NCBI GenBank assembly: GCA_941918925.1 | Contig: OW799233.1 | Span: 71,947,578-72,011,577 of the forward strand | Length of the DNA: 64,000 nt | Direction: 5' to 3' | Origin: Phyto melanocephala | Taxonomy: Eukaryota > Arthropoda > Insecta > Diptera > Rhinophoridae | Shown: positions 24,641-34,478 of the stretch, one piece after another | Layout: each line of letters opens with the position of its first letter | How positions within the stretch are numbered: the stretch's first letter is position 1 | Made by a program: the position numbers and the translations under genes | The notes under the pieces: generated by a model | What the model saw: only the letters and a program-made list of their open reading frames with translations | Told to the model about the DNA's origin: nothing | Databases searched by the model: none

Positions 24641-25898
24641 TGCATCACATCTCTATTATCGATAGGAAACCCAAAATAACGGAGATAAGCATTTTAAAGT
24701 TAGGTCGCCACATACGTAACAAAATAAATTTGGAGATTTGTTACAAATCCTTGACATTTTGTAATATGAAAGCGTTTGTGGATTCTTTAATTTCTTTATT
24801 TCTTTACACAATAACGAAGAACACTATAAGATATATTTACTGTTGCCGATTTTAACCGCACGATATTCAATATAAAGTGACTTACTTATTGTCCATCAGC
24901 TTCTATACATTACAATAAATACTAGAATCTACCCTAATGTTCTTAATTTGAAATCACAGGTAATTGAAAAATACTGTTATAAATTTTAATTCCAAGAACT
25001 ATGCAAAATACCGTTGTACTTCAGTTCCATTACCTGCTCACCTAACGAAATGTTACATATATCATATGTAAGGCTGGTTGCATTACAATATTGGGTATCT
25101 GCGGTAAATTGACAAAAAAATCTACATTTTTTAACCGATTTTTATGGTTTATGCCTTTTTTTATTTTTAAGATAAGTAGCTCTCAGAAAAAAGTTTAAAA
25201 TGTTGAATATTTGCTTCATATTTTTTTTAATTGAAAAATATTACGAATTTTGCACGAAAAAAAATTTTTTTTCTCTATTAATTTTTAAATAATTCCAAAA
25301 CGATAAGAGATGGAGAAAAATTCTATTCGACTAAAATAAATAGAATTTTGTTACTGGTGTTTTATTTTTGAAAATCGGATGACTGGTTCTCGAGTTAGGA
25401 TGAAATATGTCTCCGTACCTGACTAATTTAGGGGAAAAAATGTTACGCCCATAAAAAAAAATCCCGATCTGATGGAAAAATACCTACAACGGATTTGAGT
25501 TCAGCGCATCAAAATCCATATAGTCCACATAGTTTTAATTAACGAGAAGACAAAAAATAATTTTTTGTAGAGCAGTGTTATTATTATTTTTTGTTTTTTT
25601 TTAACAAATTCAATTTAACACAAAAAAATGTAATGTAACAATACAACCAGAAGCTAATTCGCTGAAATAAAAATTAACAAAATTTATATTTAAAATTAGT
25701 TTAGATATGAGTATAGTTTTAATATGGTGTTGAGCAAAATTTTAAGTTACGTTTAGTTAAACAAAAAAAATAAAAAAAATAATAAATTTTGATCAGAATA
25801 ATATGTAGATCCCAGAATAGAAGGTAAGTTCAGCTCAATCTCGGATAACAACGTTGATTTATAAAAAAAAAGTATTGAAGTTTGATACTATATAATAA

Positions 25899-26656
25899 CA
25901 AGTAAGAGCGCTATATTCGGCCGTGCCGAATCTTATATACCCTTCAGAACGTGTAGTCATGCTATAACAGTAGTTTGTGTCACCATTCATCCCATACATA
26001 CATACATATAAAAACATACATATATAAAAACATTCCATTGTAAAATTATAAATTCACGTATGTATGTTAAAAAAACAAAAAAAAAATAAATTTAAAAAAA
26101 AAATTATTATATATATAATATATATAAAACACAAAAAATAAAAAAAAAAATAAAAAAAAATTAAAAAAATAAAAAATAATAATAAAAATATAAATAATAT
26201 GTTAATTAAAAAATAAAAAAAAAAATAAAAAAAAAAAAATTTTAAAAAAATTAAAAAAAATTTTTTGTTGGCTCAGCTGGGATTTGATGCCACGTTTTCT
26301 CTAACCAGTATACACGTTTGTATGTATGTATGTTGTTTTTGTGAAAAAAAATCGAGGTGGTCGTGGGTTTTTGCTCATATCTCAGTTGTTTATATACCGA
26401 TGTTTCTGATTTTCAATACCGATCTACTCCCGAATATTTCTGATATTTTTATACCTTAACCGGGTCCAACCCATGTCGGTGGGCTTCAAAAAGTTGATTT
26501 CAACATACACACGGACAGACTGACAGAGCTTAATCGACTCCCCTATTCATAAGCTTTCAGAAAATATATACTTTCTGGGGTCGGAAATGAAAATTGTAGA
26601 AATTTCACACGGAATGACAAATCCATATATACCCTTTTTCACTGTGTGAAGGGTAT
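25899..26656 (-). repeat. Dispersed fly repeat with tRNA-like box, copy 2 (internal inversion)
   Basis: Inserted in the solo LTR; copy 1 of the duplication shows the empty site near 14954. It starts CAAGTAAGAGCGCTATATTCGG and ends GAAGGGTAT, thus reversed relative to the member at 22737. The central TGGCTCAGCTGGGATTTGATGCC segment (26269-26292) nevertheless runs forward as in that member, so this segment is inverted relative to its flanks. Oligo-A/T tracts fill the rest. No coding sequence. Confidence 0.75.
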
Positions 26657-27020
26657 AATAAAGGAAGCAATTCCACGTGTATAATATTTCAATGTTACGG
26701 TGAATACCACAATGTCAGTCAGGAAAGCCTTTTTCTTTATCCCTTATTATTCTTCCTCTTATTTATCCTTCCTTTCTTATACATATATGTATGTTCTTTT
26801 CCTTTCTTTATTTTAAACAAAACTATAAATACCAACACTTATATTTTTAAGTTCAAATTATTTTCCATATTTGTTTTATTTTTGAATAAACAAAAAATTT
26901 TGAAATATCAAAAAAAAAATGAAACAATATTTTTAAAAGCTATTATTAGAAATTCATATAATATTATAAAGAACGTAAAACCTACATAACAATTTCAGTT
27001 ACATATAGCCTTCACAACGT

Positions 27021-27036
27021 TGACAGTCAGGCGGCG
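27021..27036 (+). pseudogene. 16-bp piece of the jockey RNase H between two insertions
   Basis: TGACAGTCAGGCGGCG joins upstream LYV (21356) to the downstream ALKALK (28916) as V-D-S-Q-A-A-L-K. It is what remains between the right target duplication of the solo LTR and the left target duplication CGGCG of the next element. The reading frame across all three pieces confirms both insertion sites. Confidence 0.85.
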
Positions 27037-27949
27037 CACAGAGGAGTATTTGGCCTGAAAAGCTGGTCAAAAAGGCAAAACTGAATTTTAAGAAATCTTA
27101 AAAACTAAGTACGCAGCTCGATAGACAACAATATTTTACACTATATTGTAAATTTTGAAGACTTTTAGTTGCGATTTGTAGCTCTGAGACCCTGCTAAAG
27201 TCAGGAAAGTGAAGAAAATTATATGAGATTTAAATGTTTCTTTCGGTTTCTGGATGTTTTTATGATATTTTTTTTAAGGCTAAACAAATAAGGGTTTAAC
27301 AATGATTTTTTTTCGCTGAAAAGTTTGATCAAAAGTTATTTAAAAAAGAAAACAAAATTTTAAATATGTTGAATATTTATGTTGAAACAATTCGTTCAAA
27401 AGCTAAAAACAAAAAAAATTATACACTTTTTTTGCAAAAAAAGAAAAAGAAGAGGTTTTTAAAAACGAGGTTAGCATATCTAAGAATTATGTTTGTTATC
27501 ACAATAAAATTTGAACCTCTAATTTTAGAAACAAAAAAAGTGTGCGCAAGTTTGCGCCATTTTTTTGACGTTTTTTTTAAATTCTTACATTTCTTCTATT
27601 TTTGCTCATCAGGCACTTTTTCTTATAAATTTATATCGTCATTAACTTTTATGTATTTTGAATTATTGATTTCAACTGTTATTTACATAATTTTTAACAC
27701 TTCACAATGTTAATACCTGCCTATAATTATAAATTTGAAAAATTCTTTATTATCGATAATAGTTATTAGGGAATGTCCCACACATCCCCATAAAAGATAT
27801 TTTTATATACCTGTTCTACAAAATATTATTTGTTAAAAAAATAAATATACGTACCTAATAAGAATAATTATTAAAAGCATTAATCACAAAAATAAGTTTA
27901 TAAAAAATAAATACAGGTACATAAAAAATCAGATGGTATCAGGCTACCA

Positions 27950-28175
27950 TCCAATTGTCAGAAGAAGCTGCCGAGGCCAGAAATAAGCACTTACGATTAT
28001 ATCGTACGAATTATTCGAGGAAATTCAGCAGAAGCGATACAAATCGAGGTGTCTTGAATAGGTTATTTCTGAGCAGTGACCCTTTTATAAGTTGCAGTAC
28101 ATAAAGAGAACGGATTAATAAAAAAGCTTTTTCATCAGAAACCATCACAATTCTTCTTCCTGACACCGATAATGC
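27950..28175 (+). pseudogene. Transposase C-terminal remnant in the Transib-like element
   Basis: One frame reads IQLSEEAAEARNKHLRLYR, then NYSRKFSRSDTNRGVLNRL and FLSSDPFI. This is a conserved C-terminal block that I associate, with moderate confidence, with Transib/RAG1-type transposases. It lies in the expected 3' third of the element and points the same way as the element. Stops lie close downstream (near 28090) and no catalytic core is visible. Confidence 0.45.
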
Positions 28176-28374
28176 ATCTAATAAGGATATACGTACGACA
28201 TAATAATTATTAAGGAATTTCTATATGTTTATTACAATTTTCAAAAATGTTTTTTTTTTAATTAGACCGTAAATCAAATGTATGTATGCATGTACATACA
28301 GTCGTCAAGAATGAGTTTAAACCTTTAAAATCAACATTTGTTAATTGAATTTTACTATTTATACCGTCTTTTAT

Positions 28375-28778
28375 TCCTTAGGAATATGGCTTTTGGAATA
28401 ATCTTAAAAAATTAAACTTTTTGGTTTTTTACTTTTTTTTTATTGAAAACAAAAAATTTTATGAATTTTGCAGGAAAAAATTTTTTTTTCGCCATTAAAT
28501 TTTTAATAATTCCAAAATTGTAACAGATAGAAATGAAACGTGTTTAGTTAGCAGAATTTTCCGGTGCATATTTTGATTCTCCTGCTATTAAAATCGGAGA
28601 ACCCGTTTTCAAGTTATGACAAAATATTTTAGGTAACCCAATGATTTTAACCTTTAAAAGAAAATCCTTACGTTTTAGAAAAAAACGGAAAACAGATTTG
28701 AATTAAGGGCATCAAAAACCATATAGTGCACATACTTTTATTTCTAGGGCAGACAACATTTTTTTTTGTTGCGCAGTG
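28375..28778 (+). repeat. One-ended fragment of a long-TIR transposon arm
   Basis: Diverged match to the right arm of transposon 1 (25200-25577): AATTTTGCAGGAAAAAA, AATAATTCCAAAATTG, AAAATCGGA, ATCAAAAACCATATAGTGCACAT, ending TTGCGCAGTG, that is CACTGCGCAA read inward, followed by TAA. Only one end is present. It shows that a third, older lineage of the same CACT-terminus family inserted here. Confidence 0.65.
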
Positions 28779-28910
28779 TAATTTTTTAAAATCTGCTACT
28801 AGACTCTTTATATCATACTACACCTATAACTATCAAAAAATTAAAACTTTTAATTAAAAAAACACGTTTAATAATTTTGGCCAGCTTTTCAGGCCAAATA
28901 CTCCTATGTG

Positions 28911-29522
28911 CGGCGCTCAAAGCCTTGAAGATACATTATGTCAAATCTAGGTTGGTTGAGAAGTGTAGGAGGGCACTCGATAGTATCATGAACCTTTTCG
29001 ATGTCAGACTGTGTTGGGTACCAGGGCACAATGGAATCGTCGGCAATGAAATTGCTGACGAACTTGCGCGCGGTGGATTGGCATTGGTTTCGACGACCGA
29101 AGAGGACATGGTGAGACCTCCGTTAGGATACTATTTTGGGCGTATCAGGGCGTGGGTATCTGGCAGGACCGATATGGCGTGAAGGGACAGAAGAGACTGC
29201 AGGGTGTCAAGGGCTTTATGGCCTAGGTTGAACTCAGCGGACTCTACAGTTCTTCTGGGCCTGGGTAGGGTATGCCTGAGGGCCACTATTGGGGTTTTAA
29301 CAGGGCACTGTCCTGTGAGGGCTAGGAATAGTAAATGGGATCGCGACACTCCGGAATATTGCAGGATGTGTCACTGCCCAAGACTACAGAATCACAGACT
29401 AAAGTGGTTAGGTAAACGATTCCACGATGAGTTGGGTAATGTTTCAAAGTGTAAGCTGGGGAATATTATCGGATTCATCATGGGGATCGGGTGGCTAGTG
29501 AACATGCAGTGGGGCTCGTAAA
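28911..29522 (+). pseudogene. Jockey-type element RNase H C-terminus and Cys-rich tail
   Basis: Continues the domain from 27036: ALKALKIHYVKSRLVEKCR, then RLCWVPGHNGIVGNEIADELA with the conserved HxG and D of RNase H. After a frame break near 29180 it reads CLRATIGVLTGHCPVRARN and CRMCHCPRLQNHRLKW, matching the C-terminal Cys/His motif of such elements, and ends at the stop near 29519. 3' UTR follows, interrupted by a Helitron-like copy; the element ends at 30390 before the second ATACTGGCAACAT (30391-30403). Confidence 0.85.
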
Positions 29523-29563
29523 GAATCTATTTTTCTTTCTTTCTTCTATTTTATTTCCTACTA

Positions 29564-30291
29564 ACTAAAGTGAAACTCTGTCTGTGTGTTAGCTATAGAC
29601 TCCGAAACTGTAAAACCGATCGGACTCAAACTTCGGCAAGTTGTTGTACTCATACCAGGGAGTGTTTATGGGTGGAAAAAAGTGGGCGGGGTCACGCCCA
29701 TAAAAAATTAGTTGTCGTTTTTAGCTACTTGCACTTGACCGATTTTTCTGAAACTTTGCACACATATTCAGCTGTCATGACTATATAATTTTGTGATTAG
29801 AAAAGTAGGCAGGGCCACGCCCATAAAAAAAAATTATAATTTTTAGGTACTTGTACTGGACCGAGTTTTCTGAAACTTTGCACACATATCGAGCTGTCAT
29901 GACTTTACAATTTCGTGATTAAAAGTGGGCAGAGCCACGCCCATAAAAAAAAGTTATCATTTTCAGCTACTTTAACTTCACCGATTTTCCGGGAACTTTG
30001 CACACACATATGGAGCTGTCATGGCTATATATTTTCGTGATTAGAAAAGTGGGTAGGGCCACGCCCATAAAAAAAGTTAGTTTTGAGGTCCTTGCTCTGG
30101 ACCGATTTTTGTGAAACTTTGCACACATATTGAGCTGTCATGACTTTACAATTTCGTGATTAGAAAAGTGGGCAGTGCCACTCCCATTAAAAAAAATTAT
30201 AATTTTTACCTTTTTGCACTTGATATTCAATTTAAATTCTGAATGCATTTTTATTTATTAAGGTGTAGCAACGCGCGCCGGGCTTTTCTAT
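29564..30291 (+). mobile_element. Helitron-like element, second copy (opposite strand)
   Basis: Reverse-complement relative of 13592-14462. The 5' TC end is lost (starts at TAAAGTGAAACTC) and the 3' end reads GCGCGCCGGGCTTTTCTAT, with a changed CTAG. Five ~122-bp internal units are visible near 29685, 29811, 29931, 30055 and 30175, each with a GGC(C/A)ACGCCCATAAAA core. It lies in the 3' UTR of the jockey-type element. Confidence 0.8.
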
Positions 30292-30390
30292 CTTTAATAT
30301 ATAAAAGGGTAACGTAATGGACCTTATTGGTCTCCGAGTGTGGGTGTAGGAGGCAGATACTGCTTTCTGCATCCCCCTTTCCTACCTACC

Positions 30391-30503
30391 ATACTGGCAA
30401 CATTTGGTTTCAACAGGACGGTGCTACGTGCCACACAGCCGAAGCTACACTTTTTTTGTATAGCATTTTCAAAACAAAAAAAAGTTATTTGGCGGACCCT
30501 CTA
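30391..30503 (+). pseudogene. Mariner-like transposase fragment beyond the jockey insertion
   Basis: After the second ATACTGGCAACAT the mariner frame resumes as WFQQDGATCHTAEATL, the segment that directly follows the break at 21179. It carries the QDG...H motif around the second catalytic Asp. It is fused after about 50 bp to the terminal repeat, so a large internal deletion removed the rest. Confidence 0.8.
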
Positions 30504-31179
30504 TAAAACACTATCGTCCACGCAAGCCACTGCAGTATGTGAAAAGGAAATCATACCATTAAATCTGGATTTTTCTGCGTTATTAACTATTAAGCCAAAT
30601 TGCATCTTTAAACATGATTTCACACATATGTCCGGCCAACGATCGATATTCACCACATTAATATCATCTTACACAAGCCTCGGAAATGTGTCGAATTTAT
30701 CAACGCAACAGTTTTGAAGAATCCAATCCAAGGCAACTAACTTTTCAACGCCAATATCGGACCAGTATGCACCACAACTCCAAGAACTAATACACATGCA
30801 GAACTATCTAAAGGCAATCTAGAAACAACTAAATAAGTCAAGATTTCTTCAAACACCGGAACTCATTAACGCGAGTAGCCAACATCTTTACGCAGTTAGC
30901 TACACGGTGCTCGTTTTCTCCGCCATGCCGCTACAGCACTCACAAAAGAGTTGATCAGGAAATCGTTACGCCAATTCCTTGGCCAAGATCCATAGATATT
31001 GACGTCATAAACACCTGACAATTCATCAAGAAGATAGTTGTGTTGATACACAAAATAGCAGTAAGCATATAATTAACATACACTGCGATTCATATTTCAA
31101 TACAGCTTATTAATTCACGTCCATTTAGCTTTAACTAGCCAAACTCAACATTTGTGACGAGGTTCAATGCGCGGGAGAA
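30504..31179 (+). pseudogene. Envelope C-terminus and polypurine tract of the BEL element
   Basis: Beyond the mariner right end the sequence has an env-like C-terminal tail in several frames: Cys-containing short motifs near 30530-30600, a conserved-looking VEFINATVLKNPIQGN near 30690-30735, and a hydrophobic stretch near 30900-30940. A purine-rich GCGCGGGAGAA at 31169-31179 lies directly before TGTTCAG, as expected for the polypurine tract and LTR start. The env assignment of the middle part is tentative. Confidence 0.5.
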
Positions 31180-31304
31180 TGTTCAGTATCGCAAAGGGTT
31201 AATTTACTAAACATAATCCACTTATTTTGTTTATTGCACAATTGCATTTGCTAACAATGCATAATATATGTATACATAGGTCAAGAATTAAATGTGTCAT
31301 TGGC
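31180..31304 (+). mobile_element. Start of the BEL 3' LTR
   Basis: TGTTCAGTATCGCAAAGG begins right after the polypurine tract. The LTR of the other BEL element, at 43724 on the minus strand, also begins TGTTCAG next to a purine tract. Only about 125 bp can be assigned before the hAT-like element starts, and I cannot see the LTR end. Confidence 0.55.
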
Positions 31305-32139
31305 CGCTTAGTCGAAGGTCACACACGACGATTTTAATTGCCCAACTTTTTCCATTTTTTCTTTTGAACTTGCTTTTATGTTCACACACGACGATTTCTT
31401 TGGCGATTTTTCTGTTTTGGTTAGCTGTTATTTTCTTACAATTTGTCATTTGTGCCCAGCGTTGTCATATTCATGATTTTGTCATATTTTTAAAGATTTT
31501 TTTTGCTAAAATATGATTTACGATTTTTTCCCCCAATATGATTTTTATTTTTAGAAATTTTTTTTTTGTTTGTTTTAAGTTGTAGATAGGAAACATAATT
31601 TTTCTACAATTCTTATCAACAATCAATTTTTAAACCAATAAAGTTTTATATCAGCTTGTCACAGGTCTATTAAAAACAGGTCGAACCCTATCTGTGTTTT
31701 TAAAGAATATTCTCAACATAATAAACAAAATTAACATAATTTCTTAAACCACATCCTCTCAAATACAAAGAATTTATGATGAAATGCAATGTCTTTATCT
31801 TAAAATTTTAGATAATTTTATAAAAACAAATTACGTTAACATCAATTTATTTAATGAACTTGATTTTTAAATTGTTTCGTTTACAAAACGAAGATATTTA
31901 TTTGGGCGTGTTGGTAAAACAAAAAATTTCCAATCTTAAACTTGGAGAAAATAAAAAATTTTTGAAAATTGTACTTCATTTTACATTGAGTTGTGTAAGA
32001 AAATACTGAAACAATTTGATTTTAACCATAATTATTTTAAAGAATTTTTTTTTTCAATATTTTGTCTTGACCCTTTAAAATAAATTAATAGAAAAGTAGC
32101 TTCTATAACAGGTTTAATACAAAATTTTTAAAATTTATT

Positions 32140-32490
32140 CAATTGATGAAAATGATGTTCAAAACTTAGAAGACGAGTTTAGAGAACTACGTCTTCTCCA
32201 CTTTGACGAACACTTTACAAAATTAGATAATCTAAGTTGTGAAGAATTTTGGTCAGAAGTCTCAAAAATAACTCGAGCTGACAAAATCTTAGCTTTTTTG
32301 ACCCTGTCAAAATTTGTTAAAACCCTAATATATCTTCCAATTTCTTCTGAAAATGTTGAACGAATATTTTAGGTTTTAAATTTAAATAAAACAAAATATA
32401 GAAATAGATTAGATTACAGCACTCTTAAGGGTATATTATATACAAAAGAATATTTAAACTTAAACAATATTTATGTTATAATTTAAAAGT
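32140..32490 (+). pseudogene. hAT transposase C-terminal dimerisation domain remnant
   Basis: One frame with one internal stop reads DEFRELRLLHFDEHFTKLD, then FWSEVSKITRADKILAFLTL, LIYLPISSENVERIF, a stop, then VLNLNKTKYRNRLDYSTLKG and LYTKEYLN. The P-x-S-x-E-N-V-E-R-I-F box and the following Lys/Arg-Asn-Arg-Leu are hallmarks of the hAT C-terminal dimerisation region. The N-terminal BED finger and catalytic core are not recognisable upstream. Confidence 0.75.
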
Positions 32491-33383
32491 AGATCAAGAT
32501 ATAACTAAAAATATAAAATCTTTTCTGTATTATAATAATGATGATTCCTAAAATACTTTAATTCATATGTAATTGTTAAATGTATGATTGTTTTTTATAT
32601 TAAAACATTCGTTTTTTATGTTTCTACATTTCGAAAGATAGATATGCAATTTGAATATATAAATATACTACAGAGCATCTGTCAATTTGATTTTATTCAC
32701 AAGTTGCTATATAAATATGTATATTTATTTAAAACAGTTTTCTAAACAAATTTTTATTGTTTTTTTTGCGATTGTAATGAAATGTTTGAATTAAAATAAT
32801 TTGATGATTTTCTTCTTTTTTTTTTGCTCTAAGTTATGATTTTTGCTCGGCGCACAATTGGGACGAACGACGAATTTTTCGTTGCGAATATTCGTCTTAG
32901 AAAATAAAACACATTTGTGTATATGAAAATGCACACAAACAGTGCGTCGACTAAAATTCGTCATGCGCAACGAACTCTGCGATAGGTTTATTTCTATTTC
33001 TTACGCCGACGAATTGCATTTGGTACAGAGTAACCATTTTTCTTTGATTTGTTTTTTATTTTTTTATTAAATAATGATATTTTATACTTAAAGAATTATT
33101 TTCACTTTTTATTTGTTGCATATAATAAACTTAATGTATTTTTAATGATATATTTATATTTTTAATTGTATTTTTTTAAATTAATATTTTTTTTCAATTA
33201 GTGCTTCTTTTTTATGAAATATGGTTACTCTATCAGCTGCTACATGTAAACAATAACTAAATACATTTGAAGCAAATAAAATTATCAATGCAAATTTATG
33301 CAATTTTTTAAAAAATAAATATATAAAAGAAATTATCATCGAAGAGGTACCTGCAGAAAAATTAATGTTTGTGTAATCTTGCA

Positions 33384-33669
33384 TCCAAACATTAGAAAAA
33401 TGTACAGAAAAAAACTGAAATTTGGGAAAGAATTGGTAGTTTGTTAAATTTACCCGGTAAGTAGAAATTCAAGTTACTTTGAAGCATTTTTAAATCTTTT
33501 TGTATGCACATAAACTGAAATTTTTAGGTGATTCATGCAAAAAACGTTGGCGAGGACTTCGTGACACATATAAACGACATAAACGAGCTGCTCAACTTGC
33601 CTCCGGTAGTGGTGCACTAAGTCCGGCAAAAAAAATGGAAGTACGTAAAGTCGATGCATTTTTTTGATA
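33384..33669 (+). pseudogene. MADF-domain protein, partial, two exons
   Basis: Exon 1 ends EIWERIGSLLNLP-G; a 71-bp intron (33457-33527) with GTAAGT and TTTTTAG borders follows; exon 2 reads DSCKKRWRGLRDTYKRHKRA then a Ser/Gly-rich stretch, PAKKM and a terminal KVDAFF before a stop at about 33667. W...IG..L..P...C.KRWR.LRD.Y.R is the signature of MADF (Adf-1/Myb-SANT-like) DNA-binding domains. The N-terminal helix upstream of 33384 is interrupted by a stop, so the gene is partial. The frame stays in phase across the intron. Confidence 0.65.
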
Positions 33670-33716
33670 AATATAAGGATTTCTGACCGTATGTGTATAC
33701 CTAAAACTAAGTTTTT

Positions 33717-33860
33717 TATACCCTTCACCATGGGCAGTATCATTTCAGTTGTAATTTCTACAATATGCATTTGCGACCCCATAATATATATATTTTTGAA
33801 AATCTTGTGACTGTGGAAGTCGATTGAGCGATGTCCGTCTATCCATGTGTTTATATAAAT
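33717..33860 (+). repeat. Relic of the dispersed fly repeat
   Basis: TTATACCCTTCACCATGGGC, TAATTTCTACAATATGCATTTGCGACCCCATAA and CGATTGAGCGATGTCCGTCT follow the order of the member at 22737, but diverged and cut short. Confidence 0.6.
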
Positions 33861-34478
33861 CACTTTTTTAATGTTAATTATTTTAATAATTTGTACAAAG
33901 CGCAAAATTCTTTGATTAATATTATTTCATTTATTTATTTTTTTTTATAATTTTACACAATTTGAAATGACGTACACAGTTGTTATTATTCGTTCTAAAT
34001 GTGTTTCAGTTGACGAATTTACGCAACGAATTTCAACAGTCGAATTCGTCGTGTTGTGCGAAATTCGTCGTTCGTCCCAGTTGTGTTTAGAGCTTTTCTC
34101 TCCAAAGCTTCTGGCAACGCTGCTTTAGCCGTAAATAACAATAAGAAAAATAAAAACATACATAAAATAATATAATTGATTTTTAATAACGCTTTTATTT
34201 AAAATATTTTTACTATTTTTTATTTTTAAATATTTTAAACGTTTAATTTGTGACGTGTTTTATTCCAATTTTAAATTACTTACACGCCAAGATGCGAAAC
34301 ACCGAATGAAAAGAATGTCAAATATTAAAAAAAAAATGCTTCAAATAGCCGAGTACCGGCGATTATTTTTCCCTTCGCTTTCTCCTCACCTCAAACGGTA
34401 AAAACATCTATAAACTCAAGAATTGCCCAACTATAATCGTCGTGTGTGACCATCGACTTATAGACGTTAACTAAAATT

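Larger units (their letters stand above)
22401..25577 (-). mobile_element. Long-TIR DNA transposon 1 (CACT termini, TTA target duplication)
   Basis: Termini are CACTACTCAG (22401) and, read inward, CACTGCTCTA (25577), flanked by TTA on both sides (22398-22400, 25578-25580). Inverted arms of about 490 bp run 22401-23649 (less a 755-bp insertion at 22737-23491) and 25086-25577. Copy 1 of the duplication shows the empty site near 14650. The centre encodes, on the minus strand, a broken gene at 23969-24640. CACT ends and a 3-bp duplication are reminiscent of CACTA elements, but the protein is not one I can assign. Same architecture as 38558-43118. Confidence 0.85.
18545..26842. repeat. Segmental duplication, copy 2
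   Basis: Begins at AAGAAACTCTACTCC, matching 9672, and can be followed to 26842, where copy 1 ends. It carries two insertions that copy 1 lacks (22401-25577 and 25899-26656) and lacks the 303-bp block and the Helitron-like element of copy 1. Because copy 1 has empty sites for both, those insertions post-date the duplication. Confidence 0.95.
21357..27016. mobile_element. Solo LTR (TG...CA, TSD ACGT) with nested insertions
   Basis: TGTAACGATCC (21357) to CCTTCACA (27016) is flanked by ACGT at 21353-21356 and 27017-27020, and the jockey reading frame joins perfectly across it. Removing the nested elements at 22401-25577 and 25899-26656 leaves about 1.7 kb without any coding sequence, which fits a solo LTR from LTR-LTR recombination. 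It contains A-rich tracts and a (GTAT)n run near 22165-22230. I cannot tell which internal region it came from. Confidence 0.8.
27037..28910 (+). mobile_element. Transib-like element (TSD CGGCG, CAC termini)
   Basis: Termini CACAGAGGAGTATTTGGCC (27037) and, read inward from 28910, CACATAGGAGTATTTGGCC are part of a ~38-bp inverted repeat. The flanks CGGCG at 27032-27036 and 28911-28915 are a 5-bp duplication. A CAC start with a GC-rich CGNCG-type 5-bp duplication is characteristic of Transib elements. The inside is mostly AT-rich and non-coding, with one coding-like remnant at 27950-28170 and a fragment of another transposon at 28375-28778. Non-autonomous or decayed. Confidence 0.7.
20778..30505 (+). 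mobile_element. Mariner-like element with about 9.2 kb of nested insertions
   Basis: Left terminus TATAAAGTGTCCGCC (20778) and right terminus, read inward, TATAGAGGGTCCGCC (30505) form an imperfect terminal repeat. Transposase N-terminal sequence starts at ATG 20896 and runs to 21179. The continuation (WFQQDGATCHTAEATL) is found at 30404-30451, after a 9.2-kb jockey-type insertion flanked by ATACTGGCAACAT. Between TAEATL and the right terminus most of the transposase is deleted, so this was already an internally deleted copy. Confidence 0.8.
32858..34083 (+). mobile_element. Harbinger-like element carrying a MADF/Myb-type gene
   Basis: Ends CACAATTGGGACGAACGACG (32858) and, read inward from 34083, CACAACTGGGACGAACGACG. 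Secondary inverted blocks (TTCGTTGCGAATATTCGTC; AATTCGTTGCG) lie inside. The only gene seen is a two-exon MADF-type ORF at 33384-33669, as in PIF/Harbinger elements, which pair a transposase with such a DNA-binding protein. The transposase itself is absent. A relic of the dispersed fly repeat sits at 33717-33860. Confidence 0.65.
31305..34464 (+). mobile_element. hAT-like element with terminal inverted repeats
   Basis: Left end TTAGTCGAAGGTCACACACGACG and right end read inward TAAGTCGATGGTCACACACGACG form inverted repeats (31309-31350 and 34419-34462), with a second GTTCACACACGACGATT internally at 31380. It carries a hAT dimerisation-domain remnant (32140-32490) and a nested Harbinger-like element (32858-34083). 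Target duplications are not clear. The remaining sequence (31560-32140, 32500-32850) is AT-rich with no further gene. Confidence 0.55.

Noticed and set aside
27366..27713. 115-codon frame in the Transib-like element
   Set aside because: Composition follows AT-rich DNA (Phe, Lys, Ile, Tyr). No motif found.
30340..30717. 125-codon plus-strand frame
   Set aside because: It crosses the jockey 3' end, the mariner fragment and the env remnant in the wrong frame for each.
33474..33905. 143-codon minus-strand frame
   Set aside because: Antisense to the MADF exon and to a dispersed-repeat relic. No motif.
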